From Microbacterium esteraromaticum (lineage in GTDB: Bacteria > Actinomycetota > Actinomycetes > Actinomycetales > Microbacteriaceae), in NCBI RefSeq assembly GCF_014084045.1, contig NZ_CP043732.1, forward strand, positions 2,108,001 to 2,172,000: 64,000 nt of DNA. Reading direction: 5' to 3'. Positions 56,757-64,000 of the stretch are shown here, piece by piece. Each line of letters starts with the position of its first letter. Positions within the stretch are counted from its first letter, which is position 1. The notes beneath the pieces were generated by a model, which did no database searches, was not told where the DNA came from, and worked only from the letters and a program-made list of their open reading frames with translations. The translations under genes were made by a program, and so were the position numbers.

Positions 56757-57866
56757 ATGACCTCGACCACCGCCGCTGCGTCGCCCCGCAGGGTGCAGGC
56801 GAGCCACTGGGACAGATACGGCTGGCTCATGGCGGTCGTGTGGATGTGCTTCCTCATCTATCCGCTGCTGGCCCTGCTCGAATCGAGCGCACCGGTCGGC
56901 TGGATCGTCGCCGGGTGGGGAGCGCTGGCTCTGTTCGCCGTGCTGTATGTCGTGGGCTTCGTCCGCGGTCTGCGCGGCGAGGGCGGGCTCGGGCGGCCAC
57001 CGGTGCGCGGGCAGTGGACGATCTTCGCCGCACTCGTCGTCTGCGCCGTGGTGTCGGTGCCGGCCGAAGGCGGCCAGGCGCTGAGCTTTCTGCCGTTCAT
57101 CATGTCGTTCGCGTCGTACGCGCTCACCCGCATCGCGCACTGGGCGACGTTCGCGGGCGCGGTGATCATCGTCGGCCTGTACGCCGTGCTCGCCGAGAAC
57201 GGACCGGGCTACGTCACGATCCTCGCCATCGTGGTCCTGGTCGGCATCGTGAACACCGTGTCGACCTGGTTGATCGTGCGCTCGGGCGAGGCCGAGCAGC
57301 TCGGCCTCGAGCTCGCCATGAGCGAGGGTCGTGAGCATGTGGCCCGAGACGTGCACGACCTGATCGGTCATTCGCTGACGGTGGTGAGCCTGAAGGCGCA
57401 GCTCGCCCGTCGGCTCATCGACACCGACCCCGAGCAGGCGAGACGCGAGCTCGCAGAGATCGAGTCGCTCGCTGCCGAGGCGATCGCGGGGGTGCGCAGC
57501 ACCGTGGCAGGAACGCGCGCCTCATCCTTCGACGAGCAGCTCGCCGCCAGCGGCGAGGTGCTGCGCTCGGCGGGCATCCGGACACTCGTCGAGGGGGACG
57601 CGACGGCGCTCTCGCCCGCCCAGGGGCTGACGGCGAGCTGGATTCTCCGCGAGGCGACCACCAACATACTGCGGCACTCCGAGGCGTCCACGGTCACGGT
57701 GCTGATCGGACCGGGCAGCCTGTCGGTGCACGACGACGGGCTCGGGCCGGGGGAGGGCGAGGGCAACGGCGTGCGCGGCATGCGCGAACGAGCGGCGGCG
57801 GCGGGGGCGCGCTTCACGATCGCGCCGGCAGCAGAGCGCGGCACCCGCGTGGAGGTGGCCTGGTGA
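56757..57866 (+). CDS. Sensor histidine kinase, HisKA_3/DesK-like (369 aa)
   Basis: Five or six membrane helices in residues 22-175 without a large sensor domain, as in DesK-type kinases that sense the membrane or a transporter. The phospho-acceptor His200 lies in REHVARDVHDLIGHSLTVVS. The ATPase region has REATTNILRHSEAS (N-box) and VHDDGLGPGEGEGNGVRGMRER (G-boxes). It overlaps the response regulator by 4 bp and follows an ABC-2 exporter. Confidence 0.92.
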   Translation: MTSTTAAASPRRVQASHWDRYGWLMAVVWMCFLIYPLLALLESSAPVGWIVAGWGALALFAVLYVVGFVRGLRGEGGLGRPPVRGQWTIFAALVVCAVVSVPAEGGQALSFLPFIMSFASYALTRIAHWATFAGAVIIVGLYAVLAENGPGYVTILAIVVLVGIVNTVSTWLIVRSGEAEQLGLELAMSEGREHVARDVHDLIGHSLTVVSLKAQLARRLIDTDPEQARRELAEIESLAAEAIAGVRSTVAGTRASSFDEQLAASGEVLRSAGIRTLVEGDATALSPAQGLTASWILREATTNILRHSEASTVTVLIGPGSLSVHDDGLGPGEGEGNGVRGMRERAAAAGARFTIAPAAERGTRVEVAW

Positions 57867-58471
57867 GCATCCGGATCGTGATCGCCGACGATCAGGCGCT
57901 GGTTCGCGGAGCACTCGCCGCGCTGCTCGCGCTCGAAGCCGACATCGAGGTGGTCGGCGTCGCAGCCGATGGCGCCGAGGCGCTGGCGGTCGTGACGAGC
58001 GCGGTTCCCGATGTCTGCCTGATGGACATCCAGATGCCCGGACTCGACGGCATCGCCGCGACCAGGCAGGTGCGTGCGGCGTCTGCCGGCACGCGGGTCC
58101 TGATCGTGACGACATTCGCTCGCCCCGGCTACCTGCGTTCGGCGCTCGACGCCGGTGCCAGCGGCTTCATCGCGAAGGACGCGCACGCCGAGGATCTGGC
58201 CGAGGCGGTGCGCCGAGTGCACGCGGGCCTGCGCGTGCTGGATCCCGCACTCGCCGAGCAGAGCCTGTTCGACGGAGCGAACCCGCTCAGTGAGCGAGAG
58301 CGTCAGATCCTTCGGCTCGCCGGTGACGGTCGATCGGCCGCTGCCATCGCATCCGAGGTCTTCCTGTCGCCCGGCACCGTGCGCAACCATCTCTCCTCGG
58401 CGATGGGGAAGACCGGTGCGGCCAACCGCCAGCAGGCTGTGCGCGTCGCTCAGGACAAGGGCTGGATCTGA
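57863..58471 (+). CDS. Response regulator, NarL/LuxR family (202 aa)
   Basis: Receiver domain with the acidic pair IADD (9-10), phospho-acceptor Asp55 in CLMDIQMPG and Lys in GFIAKDAH. The LuxR-type helix-turn-helix at 140-198 reads LSERERQILRLAGDGRSAAAIA, VFLSPGTVRNHLSSAMGK. The GTG start overlaps the kinase stop. Expected to control the upstream ABC genes. Confidence 0.94.
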   Translation: MSIRIVIADDQALVRGALAALLALEADIEVVGVAADGAEALAVVTSAVPDVCLMDIQMPGLDGIAATRQVRAASAGTRVLIVTTFARPGYLRSALDAGASGFIAKDAHAEDLAEAVRRVHAGLRVLDPALAEQSLFDGANPLSERERQILRLAGDGRSAAAIASEVFLSPGTVRNHLSSAMGKTGAANRQQAVRVAQDKGWI

Positions 58472-58495
58472 GACGGATCCCGTCCGGCATCCCGG

Positions 58496-60235
58496 TCAGG
58501 AGTTCACGCGGATGATCTCCTCCTGGTACGGAGCGATGACCCGGCCCGAGATGCGCAGATCGAGCACGAGGAAGCGGCGCTCGGCCGGGTCCTCGGATGC
58601 CCAGGAGCGCAGCCGCTCGAGATCCTGCAGGGTGCGCACCACGACTCCCTCGGCCCCTACGGCGCCGGCGAAGGCCGCGAAGTCGACCTCGGGGATGAGC
58701 ATCGGCCCCTCGGCGAGGCCCTTCAGGCCGTAGAGGTTGATCTCGGCGCCGTAGGCCGCGTCGTTCCACACCACCGCGACACCCCGGCCGGCGGCGGCGC
58801 GCACGGCGGACTCGAGATCGGCGATCGCCATCAGGCCGCCGCCGTCGCCCGAGGTCAGCACGATCGTCTGCTCGGGCCGCGCGCGCGTGGCGCCGACGAC
58901 GCTGGGCCAGCCCTGCCCGATCGACTGGAAGGCCGTGCCGACCATCATCATGCGGTCGGGCGCGGCGACCGGCCAGTACATGTTCGCCCACCCGATGAAG
59001 TGCCCGCCGTCCGAGACCACGACGCGATCCTCGGGCAGCAGCTCGGCGATGCGGCGAGCGGCGGAGCGAGGGTCGAGACGGCCGTCGGCTGCGAGCTCAT
59101 CGCCCTCCGCGTAGGCCCGCGCGGCCCCGACATCGACCGACTCGCGCCACGGTGCGTGCGCTGCGTGCGATGAGGTGCGCTCGGCGCGGTCCGGATCGGC
59201 CGATCCGTGATCGGCAGGTGCGCTTTCCCGTGCGGGCCGTGCGCCGCCGGATGCCTGCGCCGCGAGCCGCTCGACGAGCGCCTCGGCCGCGATGCGGGCG
59301 TCAGCGCGCACGAAGCCGCCGACGTGCGCGTGCGTGGCCGCTGGAGCGACATCGACCTGGAAGACCCGTGTGCCCGGTGCGAACAGTTCGCCGAAGCGCA
59401 TCGTGAACTGGTTGAGGGAGGCGCCGAAGACGACGGCGACGTCGGCCTCGCGGACGAGCTGCATCGCGCCGTCCGCGCCGAAGCCGCCGGCGACGCCCAG
59501 GTCGTAGCGGGTGTCGGGGAACACGCCGCGGCCCAGCGCGGTCGATGCGGTGAGGGCGCCCGTCCGCTCGGCCAGAGCGCCGAGGGCCTCGCCCGCGCCG
59601 GCTAGCCAGGCGCCGCGGCCGGCGAGCAGGAACGGCCGCGCAGCCGAGCCCAGGGCCCGGGCGATCTCATCGAGCATCCCGTCGGCGAACTCGCCGCGCG
59701 GTGCCAGGGGCGCCGGGAGGCGCGGCGCCGGAGTCTCGGCCACGGGGCCGGCCTCGAGCGAGGCGACGTCGTAGGGGATGGCCAGCACGACGGGCACCCG
59801 GTAGGTGAGGGCGTGCTCGATCGCGATCACGGTCGTCGCGGCGGCGTCCGCGTGACCGGTCGTATAGGTGCGCGCGCCGACGGCTGACGCCATCGCGATC
59901 TGGTCGACGTCCCACGGACGTGGGCCTGAGGTCGGCTCGTCTCCCACGACGAGCACGAGCGGCACGTGCGCCTGCACGGCCTCGGCCAGAGCGGTCAAGG
60001 TGTTGGTGAACCCCGCGCCGTAGGTCGAGGTCGCTGCGGCGATCCGGCCCGAGGCGCGGAAATGCGCATCGGCGGCGACGACGGCGCCCTGCTCGTGCCG
60101 GACGGCGGTAAACACGGCGTCGGTCTGCTTCTCGATCGCGTCGAGGAAGTAGGCGTTGCCGTTGCCCATCACGCCGAAGACGTGATCGATGTGCTCGGCG
60201 AGGGTGAGGGCGACGTGTGCGGACACGGTGGGCAT
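58496..60235 (-). CDS. Thiamine diphosphate-dependent enzyme, acetolactate synthase/decarboxylase-like (579 aa)
   Basis: Three-domain ThDP enzyme. The catalytic Glu is in RHEQGAVVAADAHFRASG (about residue 50). The central domain runs about 195-330. The ThDP/Mg motif starts SGDGGGLMAIADLESAV and ends VVWNDAAYG (Asp and Asn ligands). The linker between central and C-terminal domains has an Ala/Arg/Ser-rich insertion (about 340-385, SAPADHGSADPDRAERTSSH). It is not close enough to IlvB to assign acetolactate synthesis; benzoylformate-type decarboxylase or another 2-oxo-acid enzyme is possible. MPTVSAH at 60235 has GAAAGG 9 bp upstream. Confidence 0.82.
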   Translation of the reverse strand: MPTVSAHVALTLAEHIDHVFGVMGNGNAYFLDAIEKQTDAVFTAVRHEQGAVVAADAHFRASGRIAAATSTYGAGFTNTLTALAEAVQAHVPLVLVVGDEPTSGPRPWDVDQIAMASAVGARTYTTGHADAAATTVIAIEHALTYRVPVVLAIPYDVASLEAGPVAETPAPRLPAPLAPRGEFADGMLDEIARALGSAARPFLLAGRGAWLAGAGEALGALAERTGALTASTALGRGVFPDTRYDLGVAGGFGADGAMQLVREADVAVVFGASLNQFTMRFGELFAPGTRVFQVDVAPAATHAHVGGFVRADARIAAEALVERLAAQASGGARPARESAPADHGSADPDRAERTSSHAAHAPWRESVDVGAARAYAEGDELAADGRLDPRSAARRIAELLPEDRVVVSDGGHFIGWANMYWPVAAPDRMMMVGTAFQSIGQGWPSVVGATRARPEQTIVLTSGDGGGLMAIADLESAVRAAAGRGVAVVWNDAAYGAEINLYGLKGLAEGPMLIPEVDFAAFAGAVGAEGVVVRTLQDLERLRSWASEDPAERRFLVLDLRISGRVIAPYQEEIIRVNS

Positions 60236-60332
60236 GATGAAGCGCCTTTCAAGACAGGAAACGGAGGGATCCGTATATGTCTCGCGTCTCGCGCCTCGTC
60301 GCGGAGTGCTTCGTGCCCCTTTTTCGAGCATC

Positions 60333-60346
60333 GGCCGCGGGCGGCC
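60333..60346 (-). terminator. Small GC hairpin after amidotransferase gene
   Basis: ggccgc/gcggcc stem of six bases around two, 14 bp after the amidotransferase stop on the minus strand. Weak candidate without T-run. Confidence 0.3.
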
Positions 60347-60359
60347 GGACCCTTCGATT

Positions 60360-61175
60360 CTAGCCGTGGTGGGCGTGCGCCGCGGCGAGCTCGAGAGTGG
60401 ATGCCGATCGGTCGGCGAGCCGGATGGACGTGACGGACTCGGCCGGCAGGGGCGTCCAGCCCTCACCGGCGACGCCGGTCGATCCGACGGTGATCGTGCC
60501 GTCTGCTCCCTCGCGCCAGCGCAGTGCGAAGTAGTCCTCGTTGTGCTCGTCCGGCAGCACGTCGGCCAGCGGGGCGAGCCGCGACAGATCGTGCTCGGTG
60601 AGGATGCTCGTCGCGCTGGCATGCACGACGATGAGCTGCTCGCCGTCGAGCAGCAGTGCGTTGAGGCTGGCGAGCGGGAACAGGTCTCTCAGCGTGCCGG
60701 CGACGCGCGCGGTCGCCTCGTGCAGACCGACGCCGGCGGCGACCTGCTCGCGGATGAGGGCGAAGAACATCTCGCTGTCAGTGGTGCCTGCAAGGGTGGT
60801 GGCGCTCTCGGCGGTGAGCAGGGAGTGCAGTCTGTCGAGCGGCTTGATGGTTCCGTTGTGGCAGAAGGCCATGCCGTCCGCCTCGAAGGGGTGCGCGTTG
60901 CACTCGTTGACCGGAAGCCCTGCCGTCGCCCAGCGCAGGTGCACGATCGCGGCGCGCGAGGGAGTCGAGAGCGCGGCGTCGAAGTCGGGATCGTTCGCCG
61001 CCGACAGCGGCGATCGGAGCACGTGAGGCGTCTCTCCGGGGGTGCGCACACTCGCCCGTCCCCACCCGTCGCCGTGCAATCGCGCGAGCGAGAGCAGGCT
61101 CTCGGCGCCGTCGACCCCGAGCTCGCTTCTGCTCGTGGTGGGAAGCGGGGATACGAAGGCGAACAGCCGGCACAT
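60360..61175 (-). CDS. Class II glutamine amidotransferase (271 aa)
   Basis: Stand-alone GATase_4 domain. The N-terminal Cys2 (MCRLFAFVS) becomes the nucleophile. HGDGWGRAS, VHLRWATAG, NAHPFEADGMAFCHNGTI and TTDSEMFFALI are family motifs. It resembles EgtC-like gamma-glutamyl hydrolases and YafJ-type proteins. No ergothioneine genes are nearby, so the substrate is open. The ATG at 61175 is set by the need for Cys at position 2; GAGG lies 7 bp upstream. Confidence 0.88.
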   Translation of the reverse strand: MCRLFAFVSPLPTTSRSELGVDGAESLLSLARLHGDGWGRASVRTPGETPHVLRSPLSAANDPDFDAALSTPSRAAIVHLRWATAGLPVNECNAHPFEADGMAFCHNGTIKPLDRLHSLLTAESATTLAGTTDSEMFFALIREQVAAGVGLHEATARVAGTLRDLFPLASLNALLLDGEQLIVVHASATSILTEHDLSRLAPLADVLPDEHNEDYFALRWREGADGTITVGSTGVAGEGWTPLPAESVTSIRLADRSASTLELAAAHAHHG

Positions 61176-61278
61176 GCAGGGACCTCGGAACAACAGATGG
61201 GCGATGGGGCGTGGACGCCGGGTCGCGAACATGCCTCTTCGTTTGTACCTCATCCGGGGCGCAGATGGGGCGATTCGC

Positions 61279-61428
61279 TCAGGAGTGGGACTCGACGAGG
61301 GGTCGGCGCTCGAGCGCGAGGATCATTACGAGAGCGGCGATCGCGAGAGGCACGAGGGCGAGGAACAGCGGCGGCAGCGATGCCGCGTACGCCTCGGCAA
61401 TGGCCGACGCCGGCACGAACGGATCCCC
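61279..61428 (-). pseudogene. Remnant of an MFS (DHA2-type) transporter C-terminus
   Basis: The minus frame reads DPFVPASAIAEAYA, then a hydrophobic helix LPPLFLALVPLAIAALVMI, then LALERRPLVESHS and a stop. This resembles the last helix and tail of EmrB/QacA-like drug exporters. A stop codon (TAG) precedes it and no start or upstream gene body exists: the bases beyond 61428 are the promoter region of the next gene. It is therefore a decayed 3' fragment, about 50 codons. Confidence 0.5.
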
Positions 61429-61474
61429 CTAGACCCGGTGCACGCCGGGGGATCGGATGCACGAGAATAGAGCA

Positions 61475-61984
61475 ATGACGGAAACAGCGATCGAGCGCGA
61501 GACGCTCACCTGGGACGGGTTCGGCGACGCGACACGTGATCTCGCACGCGACATCATCGGCAGCGGCTTCGTGCCCGAGGTCGTCGTCGCGATCGCCCGA
61601 GGCGGTCTGCTGCCCGCCGGCGCCATCGCCTACGGTCTCGGCGTGAAGAACTGCGGCGCCATCAACATGGAGTTCTACACCGGCATCGGCACGGTGCTGG
61701 AGGCTCCCGAGGTGCTGCCGCCCGAGCTCGACATGGACTATCTCGACGGCCGCCGAGTACTGCTCGTCGACGATGTCGCCGATTCCGGGCGAACGCTCGC
61801 TCTCGCCGTGCAGCTGCTGAAGGAGAAGGGCGCGGATGTGCGCTCGGTCACCATCTACACCAAGCCGTCGACCATCATCCAGCCCGACTACGCCTGGAAG
61901 GACACCGATCGCTGGATCAACTTCCCGTGGTCGTTCAAGGGCACGGTCGTCGAGGAGGATCAGGGCCTGCCGCCCAGCGCGTGA
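61475..61984 (+). CDS. Phosphoribosyltransferase (169 aa)
   Basis: Type I PRTase: the PRPP-binding motif RRVLLVDDVADSGRTLALA lies near residue 95-110, preceded by a flexible hood region (AIARGGLLPAGAIAYGLG). The hydrophobic ending NFPWSFKG resembles xanthine/guanine PRTases of Gpt type, but the base specificity cannot be read. The start MTETAIERE at 61475 is preferred to the in-frame ATG six codons upstream because upstream codons are not conserved-looking and a GAGAAT box sits six bases ahead. The 3' end has a partial duplicate downstream. Confidence 0.85.
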   Translation: MTETAIERETLTWDGFGDATRDLARDIIGSGFVPEVVVAIARGGLLPAGAIAYGLGVKNCGAINMEFYTGIGTVLEAPEVLPPELDMDYLDGRRVLLVDDVADSGRTLALAVQLLKEKGADVRSVTIYTKPSTIIQPDYAWKDTDRWINFPWSFKGTVVEEDQGLPPSA

Positions 61985-62027
61985 CGGATGCTCGAGCGCA
62001 GGGTAGCCGAGGAGGATCGGGGCCTGC

Positions 62028-63551
62028 TCAGCCGCGCATCAGGGCACGGAGCGTCTTGATCGTGTCGGCCTGATCCGCGGACTTGTCGGAACGGTAGCCC
62101 TTCACTCGGGCGAAGCGCAGTGCGATGCCGCCCGGGTACCGTGGCGAGCGCTGCACGCCGTCTATCGCGATCTCGACAACGATCTCGGGACGCAGGAACA
62201 CCGTGCTCGCCGTGCGCCTGCTCTCCAGCGCGGGGAACGTCGAGGTCTGCCAGCGCAGCAGCTCGTCGGTGAGGCCCTTGAAGGTCTTGCCGACCATGAC
62301 GAACCCGCCGGGCTCGCCGAAGTCCCCGTCCGGATCGCGCGCGCCGAGGTGCAGGTTCGAGAGCATGCCCGTGCGCCGGCCGGATCCCCACTCGGCGCCG
62401 AGCACCACGAGATCGTACGTGAGCACGGGCTTGACCTTCACCCACGATTTCCCCCGGCGACCGGCGGTGTAGGTCGACTCCAGCGCCTTCACCAGCACGC
62501 CCTCGTGACCCGCGGCCAGGGACTCGCGCGACAGGCGCTCGGCCTCGTCGGCATCGTCGGTGACCGTCCCGGGCATCCGCCATTCGCCGGCGACCCGCTC
62601 GAGCTCGGCGAGTCGCACGCTGAGCGGCTCGTCGATGAGATCACGGCCGTCGACGTGCAGGATGTCGAAGAACCACGGCCTGAGGGCGACCTGCCTCGCG
62701 ACGTCGGCGCCGAAGCGGGACATGGTCTCCTGGAAGGGGCGCGGAGCGCCATCCTCGTCGAGCGACAGCGTCTCGCCGTCGAGGATCAGGTCGTGTGCGG
62801 GCAGCGATCGCACGATGTCGACGAGCTCGGGTACGCGGTGCGTCACGTCGGCGAGGCTGCGGGTGTAGACGCCGACGTCGTCGCCGCGACGGTGCACCTG
62901 GATGCGGGCGCCGTCGAGCTTGTACTCCACAGACGCGCGGCCCGTGACCTCGAGCGCTGCGGTCGGGGTGGCGGCGGTGGAGGCGAGCATCGGCATCACA
63001 GGCCTCCCGACGGCCAGGCCGACCGCGTCGAGGTCGTCCTCGGCGCCGGTCAGCGCGATGACCGCCGTCTCGCCGAGATCTCCGGAGAGCATCGCGGCCC
63101 GTCGCACGGAGGCCACCGGCCGATCAGCGGCCCGCGCGATCGCGTCGAGGAGGACGCCGCCGAGCGCTCCGGTGCGAAGCTCGCCCATCATCGCGCGCGC
63201 CAGCAGGTCCCACTCCGCAGCGGTCGACCGAGTGGCGAGTCCTTGCAGGAGGCTCTGCCGCGCGGCGGCAGAGCCGCTTCCGGATGCCAGGGCCAGGGCA
63301 TCCAGCGTGTGATCGACGTCAGTGATCGTGAGGGACGGGGCATCCGCATGTGCGACCTCGACCGAGGTCAGCGTCCGCCACCCGACGCCGAGCCTGCCCT
63401 GACGCGGAGCGGCGATCAGCATGCCGACCAGCGGTCGGATCTCGTCGGTCGACGCGGCAGCCAGCAGCCGCGCAAGAGCATCGATCTTCGCCAGCCGGGA
63501 GGATGTCGCTGCGACGTCGTCGGTGGTCGCGACCAGCTCGGAGAGCATCAT
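62028..63551 (-). CDS. ATP-dependent DNA ligase, LigB type (507 aa)
   Basis: Seals nicks using ATP; in Actinobacteria an accessory to the NAD-dependent LigA. The DNA-binding domain lies at residues 1-190. Motif I is EYKLDGARIQVHR with adenylated Lys211. Motif III is LDGETLSLD, IIIa WFFDILHVDG, IV EGVLVKALESTY and V SWVKVKP. An OB-fold C-domain follows, with MVGKTFKGLTD and RYPGGIALRFARVKGYRSDK. The architecture matches mycobacterial LigB, not the LigD polymerase fusion. Starts ATGATG; the first is taken, with GAGAGG upstream. Confidence 0.93.
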   Translation of the reverse strand: MMLSELVATTDDVAATSSRLAKIDALARLLAAASTDEIRPLVGMLIAAPRQGRLGVGWRTLTSVEVAHADAPSLTITDVDHTLDALALASGSGSAAARQSLLQGLATRSTAAEWDLLARAMMGELRTGALGGVLLDAIARAADRPVASVRRAAMLSGDLGETAVIALTGAEDDLDAVGLAVGRPVMPMLASTAATPTAALEVTGRASVEYKLDGARIQVHRRGDDVGVYTRSLADVTHRVPELVDIVRSLPAHDLILDGETLSLDEDGAPRPFQETMSRFGADVARQVALRPWFFDILHVDGRDLIDEPLSVRLAELERVAGEWRMPGTVTDDADEAERLSRESLAAGHEGVLVKALESTYTAGRRGKSWVKVKPVLTYDLVVLGAEWGSGRRTGMLSNLHLGARDPDGDFGEPGGFVMVGKTFKGLTDELLRWQTSTFPALESRRTASTVFLRPEIVVEIAIDGVQRSPRYPGGIALRFARVKGYRSDKSADQADTIKTLRALMRG

Positions 63552-63611
63552 GCCGGCATCCTCTCACCCGCCGCCGACATCACCCGAGGGGGTTGCGCAC
63601 CTCGTCGCCGC

Positions 63612-63768
63612 TCGGATGGGAAACGCTGGTGGCGGATGCTGGCAGCCGGCGTTTCTCGTCTTCTGCGGGGCAGTCGGATGGGAAACGCTGGTGGCGGATG
63701 CTGGCAGCCGGCGTTTCTCGTCTTCTGTGGGTGTGTCGGATGGGAAACGCTGGTGGGGGATGCTGGGG
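63612..63768. repeat. 62-bp tandem repeat, two and a half copies
   Basis: Units begin at 63612, 63674 and 63736; the first two are nearly identical and the third is cut after about 33 bp. Each unit contains gaaacgc and gcgtttc 22 bp apart, so each transcript copy can form a hairpin. The period is not a multiple of three and it lies between two genes, so it is non-coding. Confidence 0.9.
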
Positions 63769-63772
63769 GCGG

Positions 63773-64000
63773 TCAGCGCCCGCGGAACTGCGGACGGCGC
63801 TTCTGCTGGAACGCGGCGAAGCCCTCGCGATAGTCATCGGTGTCGCAGAGGGCCGCCTGCGCGGCGTTCTCGATGTCGATGGACTCCCACAGCGCGAGCC
63901 GCTCATCGCGGATGCGCGCGATGAGCCGCTTGCTCGCGAGGAAGGCGGCGGTGGCGCCGCCTGCCGCGGCGCGAGCGGCATCCTCCGTCGCCGCGAGCAC
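63773..64000 (-). CDS. Enoyl-CoA hydratase/isomerase family protein, C-terminal part (partial)
   Basis: Only the last 75 residues are in the window; the frame is open to the right edge, so the apparent GTG at 64000 is internal. The segment AAFLASKRLIARIRDERLAL followed by CDTDDYREGFAAFQQKRRPQFRGR is the characteristic crotonase C-terminus (EG...AFxxKRxPxFxG). The catalytic glutamates lie outside the window. The stop at 63773 directly borders the 62-bp repeat array. Confidence 0.85.
   Translation of the reverse strand: MLAATEDAARAAAGGATAAFLASKRLIARIRDERLALWESIDIENAAQAALCDTDDYREGFAAFQQKRRPQFRGR

Noticed and set aside
58472..58495. Terminator between response regulator and ThDP enzyme genes
   Set aside because: Stem gacgg/ccgtc of five bases only; not distinguishable from chance.
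63421..63924. Plus-strand frames containing repeated peptides over the 62-bp repeat
   Set aside because: The repeat period is not a multiple of three, so the repeated peptides appear in different frames; both flanks are coding on the minus strand.

Overview
The window is high-GC DNA (roughly 70 percent) with many GTG starts, tight ATGA/GTGA gene overlaps, a monomeric NADP-isocitrate dehydrogenase and a ZTP-riboswitch-controlled glyA-folD pair. The oligomers ggatgcc/ggcatcc recur throughout. Together these point to an actinobacterium of the Microbacteriaceae, most likely Microbacterium; this is inference, since no rRNA is present. I see no tRNA, rRNA, CRISPR array, prophage or insertion sequence. 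The window looks like an accessory-rich chromosomal region of a saprophyte.

Layout. 1-5117: tail of an alkyl-DNA repair methyltransferase, then a promoter, a 19-residue leader peptide and a heterodimeric ABC exporter, then an orphan coiled-coil membrane protein. 5145-13199: alpha-xyloside/beta-glucoside operon (binding protein, two permeases, GH31, GH1) with a LacI repressor and two matching operators. 13332-17729: GNAT, monomeric icd with an upstream palindrome, and an L,D-transpeptidase. 17906-20821 and 27522-30223: two amino-sugar loci (ROK regulator, ROK kinase, nagB; nagA and a GH20 hexosaminidase). They flank a Nudix/FAD-oxidase pair, a small membrane protein and two tandem paralogous fusions of an ECF sigma factor, a zinc-type anti-sigma segment, membrane helices and an exported domain. 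30230-33443: leaderless hexosaminidase promoter, ZTP riboswitch, glyA, a large intercistronic hairpin, folD, and a DUF6882-like protein. 33548-44063: MFS exporter, IclR regulator and a divergent eight-gene peptide-type ABC operon that also encodes an M20 peptidase, a DUF1177 protein and an AroM-like protein. 44103-54860: homoprotocatechuate meta-cleavage operon (hpaG-RraA fusion, GntR, hpaE, hpaD, hpaH, hpaI), a divergent MHS transporter, an IclR regulator and a divergent flavin monooxygenase. 54950-58471: ABC-2 exporter, whose ATPase gene carries an apparent frameshift, with a DesK/DesR-like two-component pair. 58496-64000: ThDP enzyme, class II amidotransferase, an MFS gene remnant, a phosphoribosyltransferase, an ATP-dependent DNA ligase, a 62-bp tandem repeat and the tail of an enoyl-CoA hydratase.

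How it works together. The catabolic modules suggest a plant- or litter-associated heterotroph: xyloglucan-type oligosaccharides, chitin-derived GlcNAc, peptides or modified peptides, and hydroxyphenylacetates. Each module sits with its own repressor and visible operator-like palindromes. GlyA and FolD share one-carbon metabolism under ZTP control.

The least explained items are these: the RLR-containing leader peptide ahead of the exporter, the duplicated sigma/anti-sigma/exported-domain fusions (one with a probable frameshifted LysM tail), the AroM/DUF1177/M20 transport operon, and the replacement of the usual second HpaG domain by an RraA domain. All positions come from reading the sequence by eye; no database search was run.
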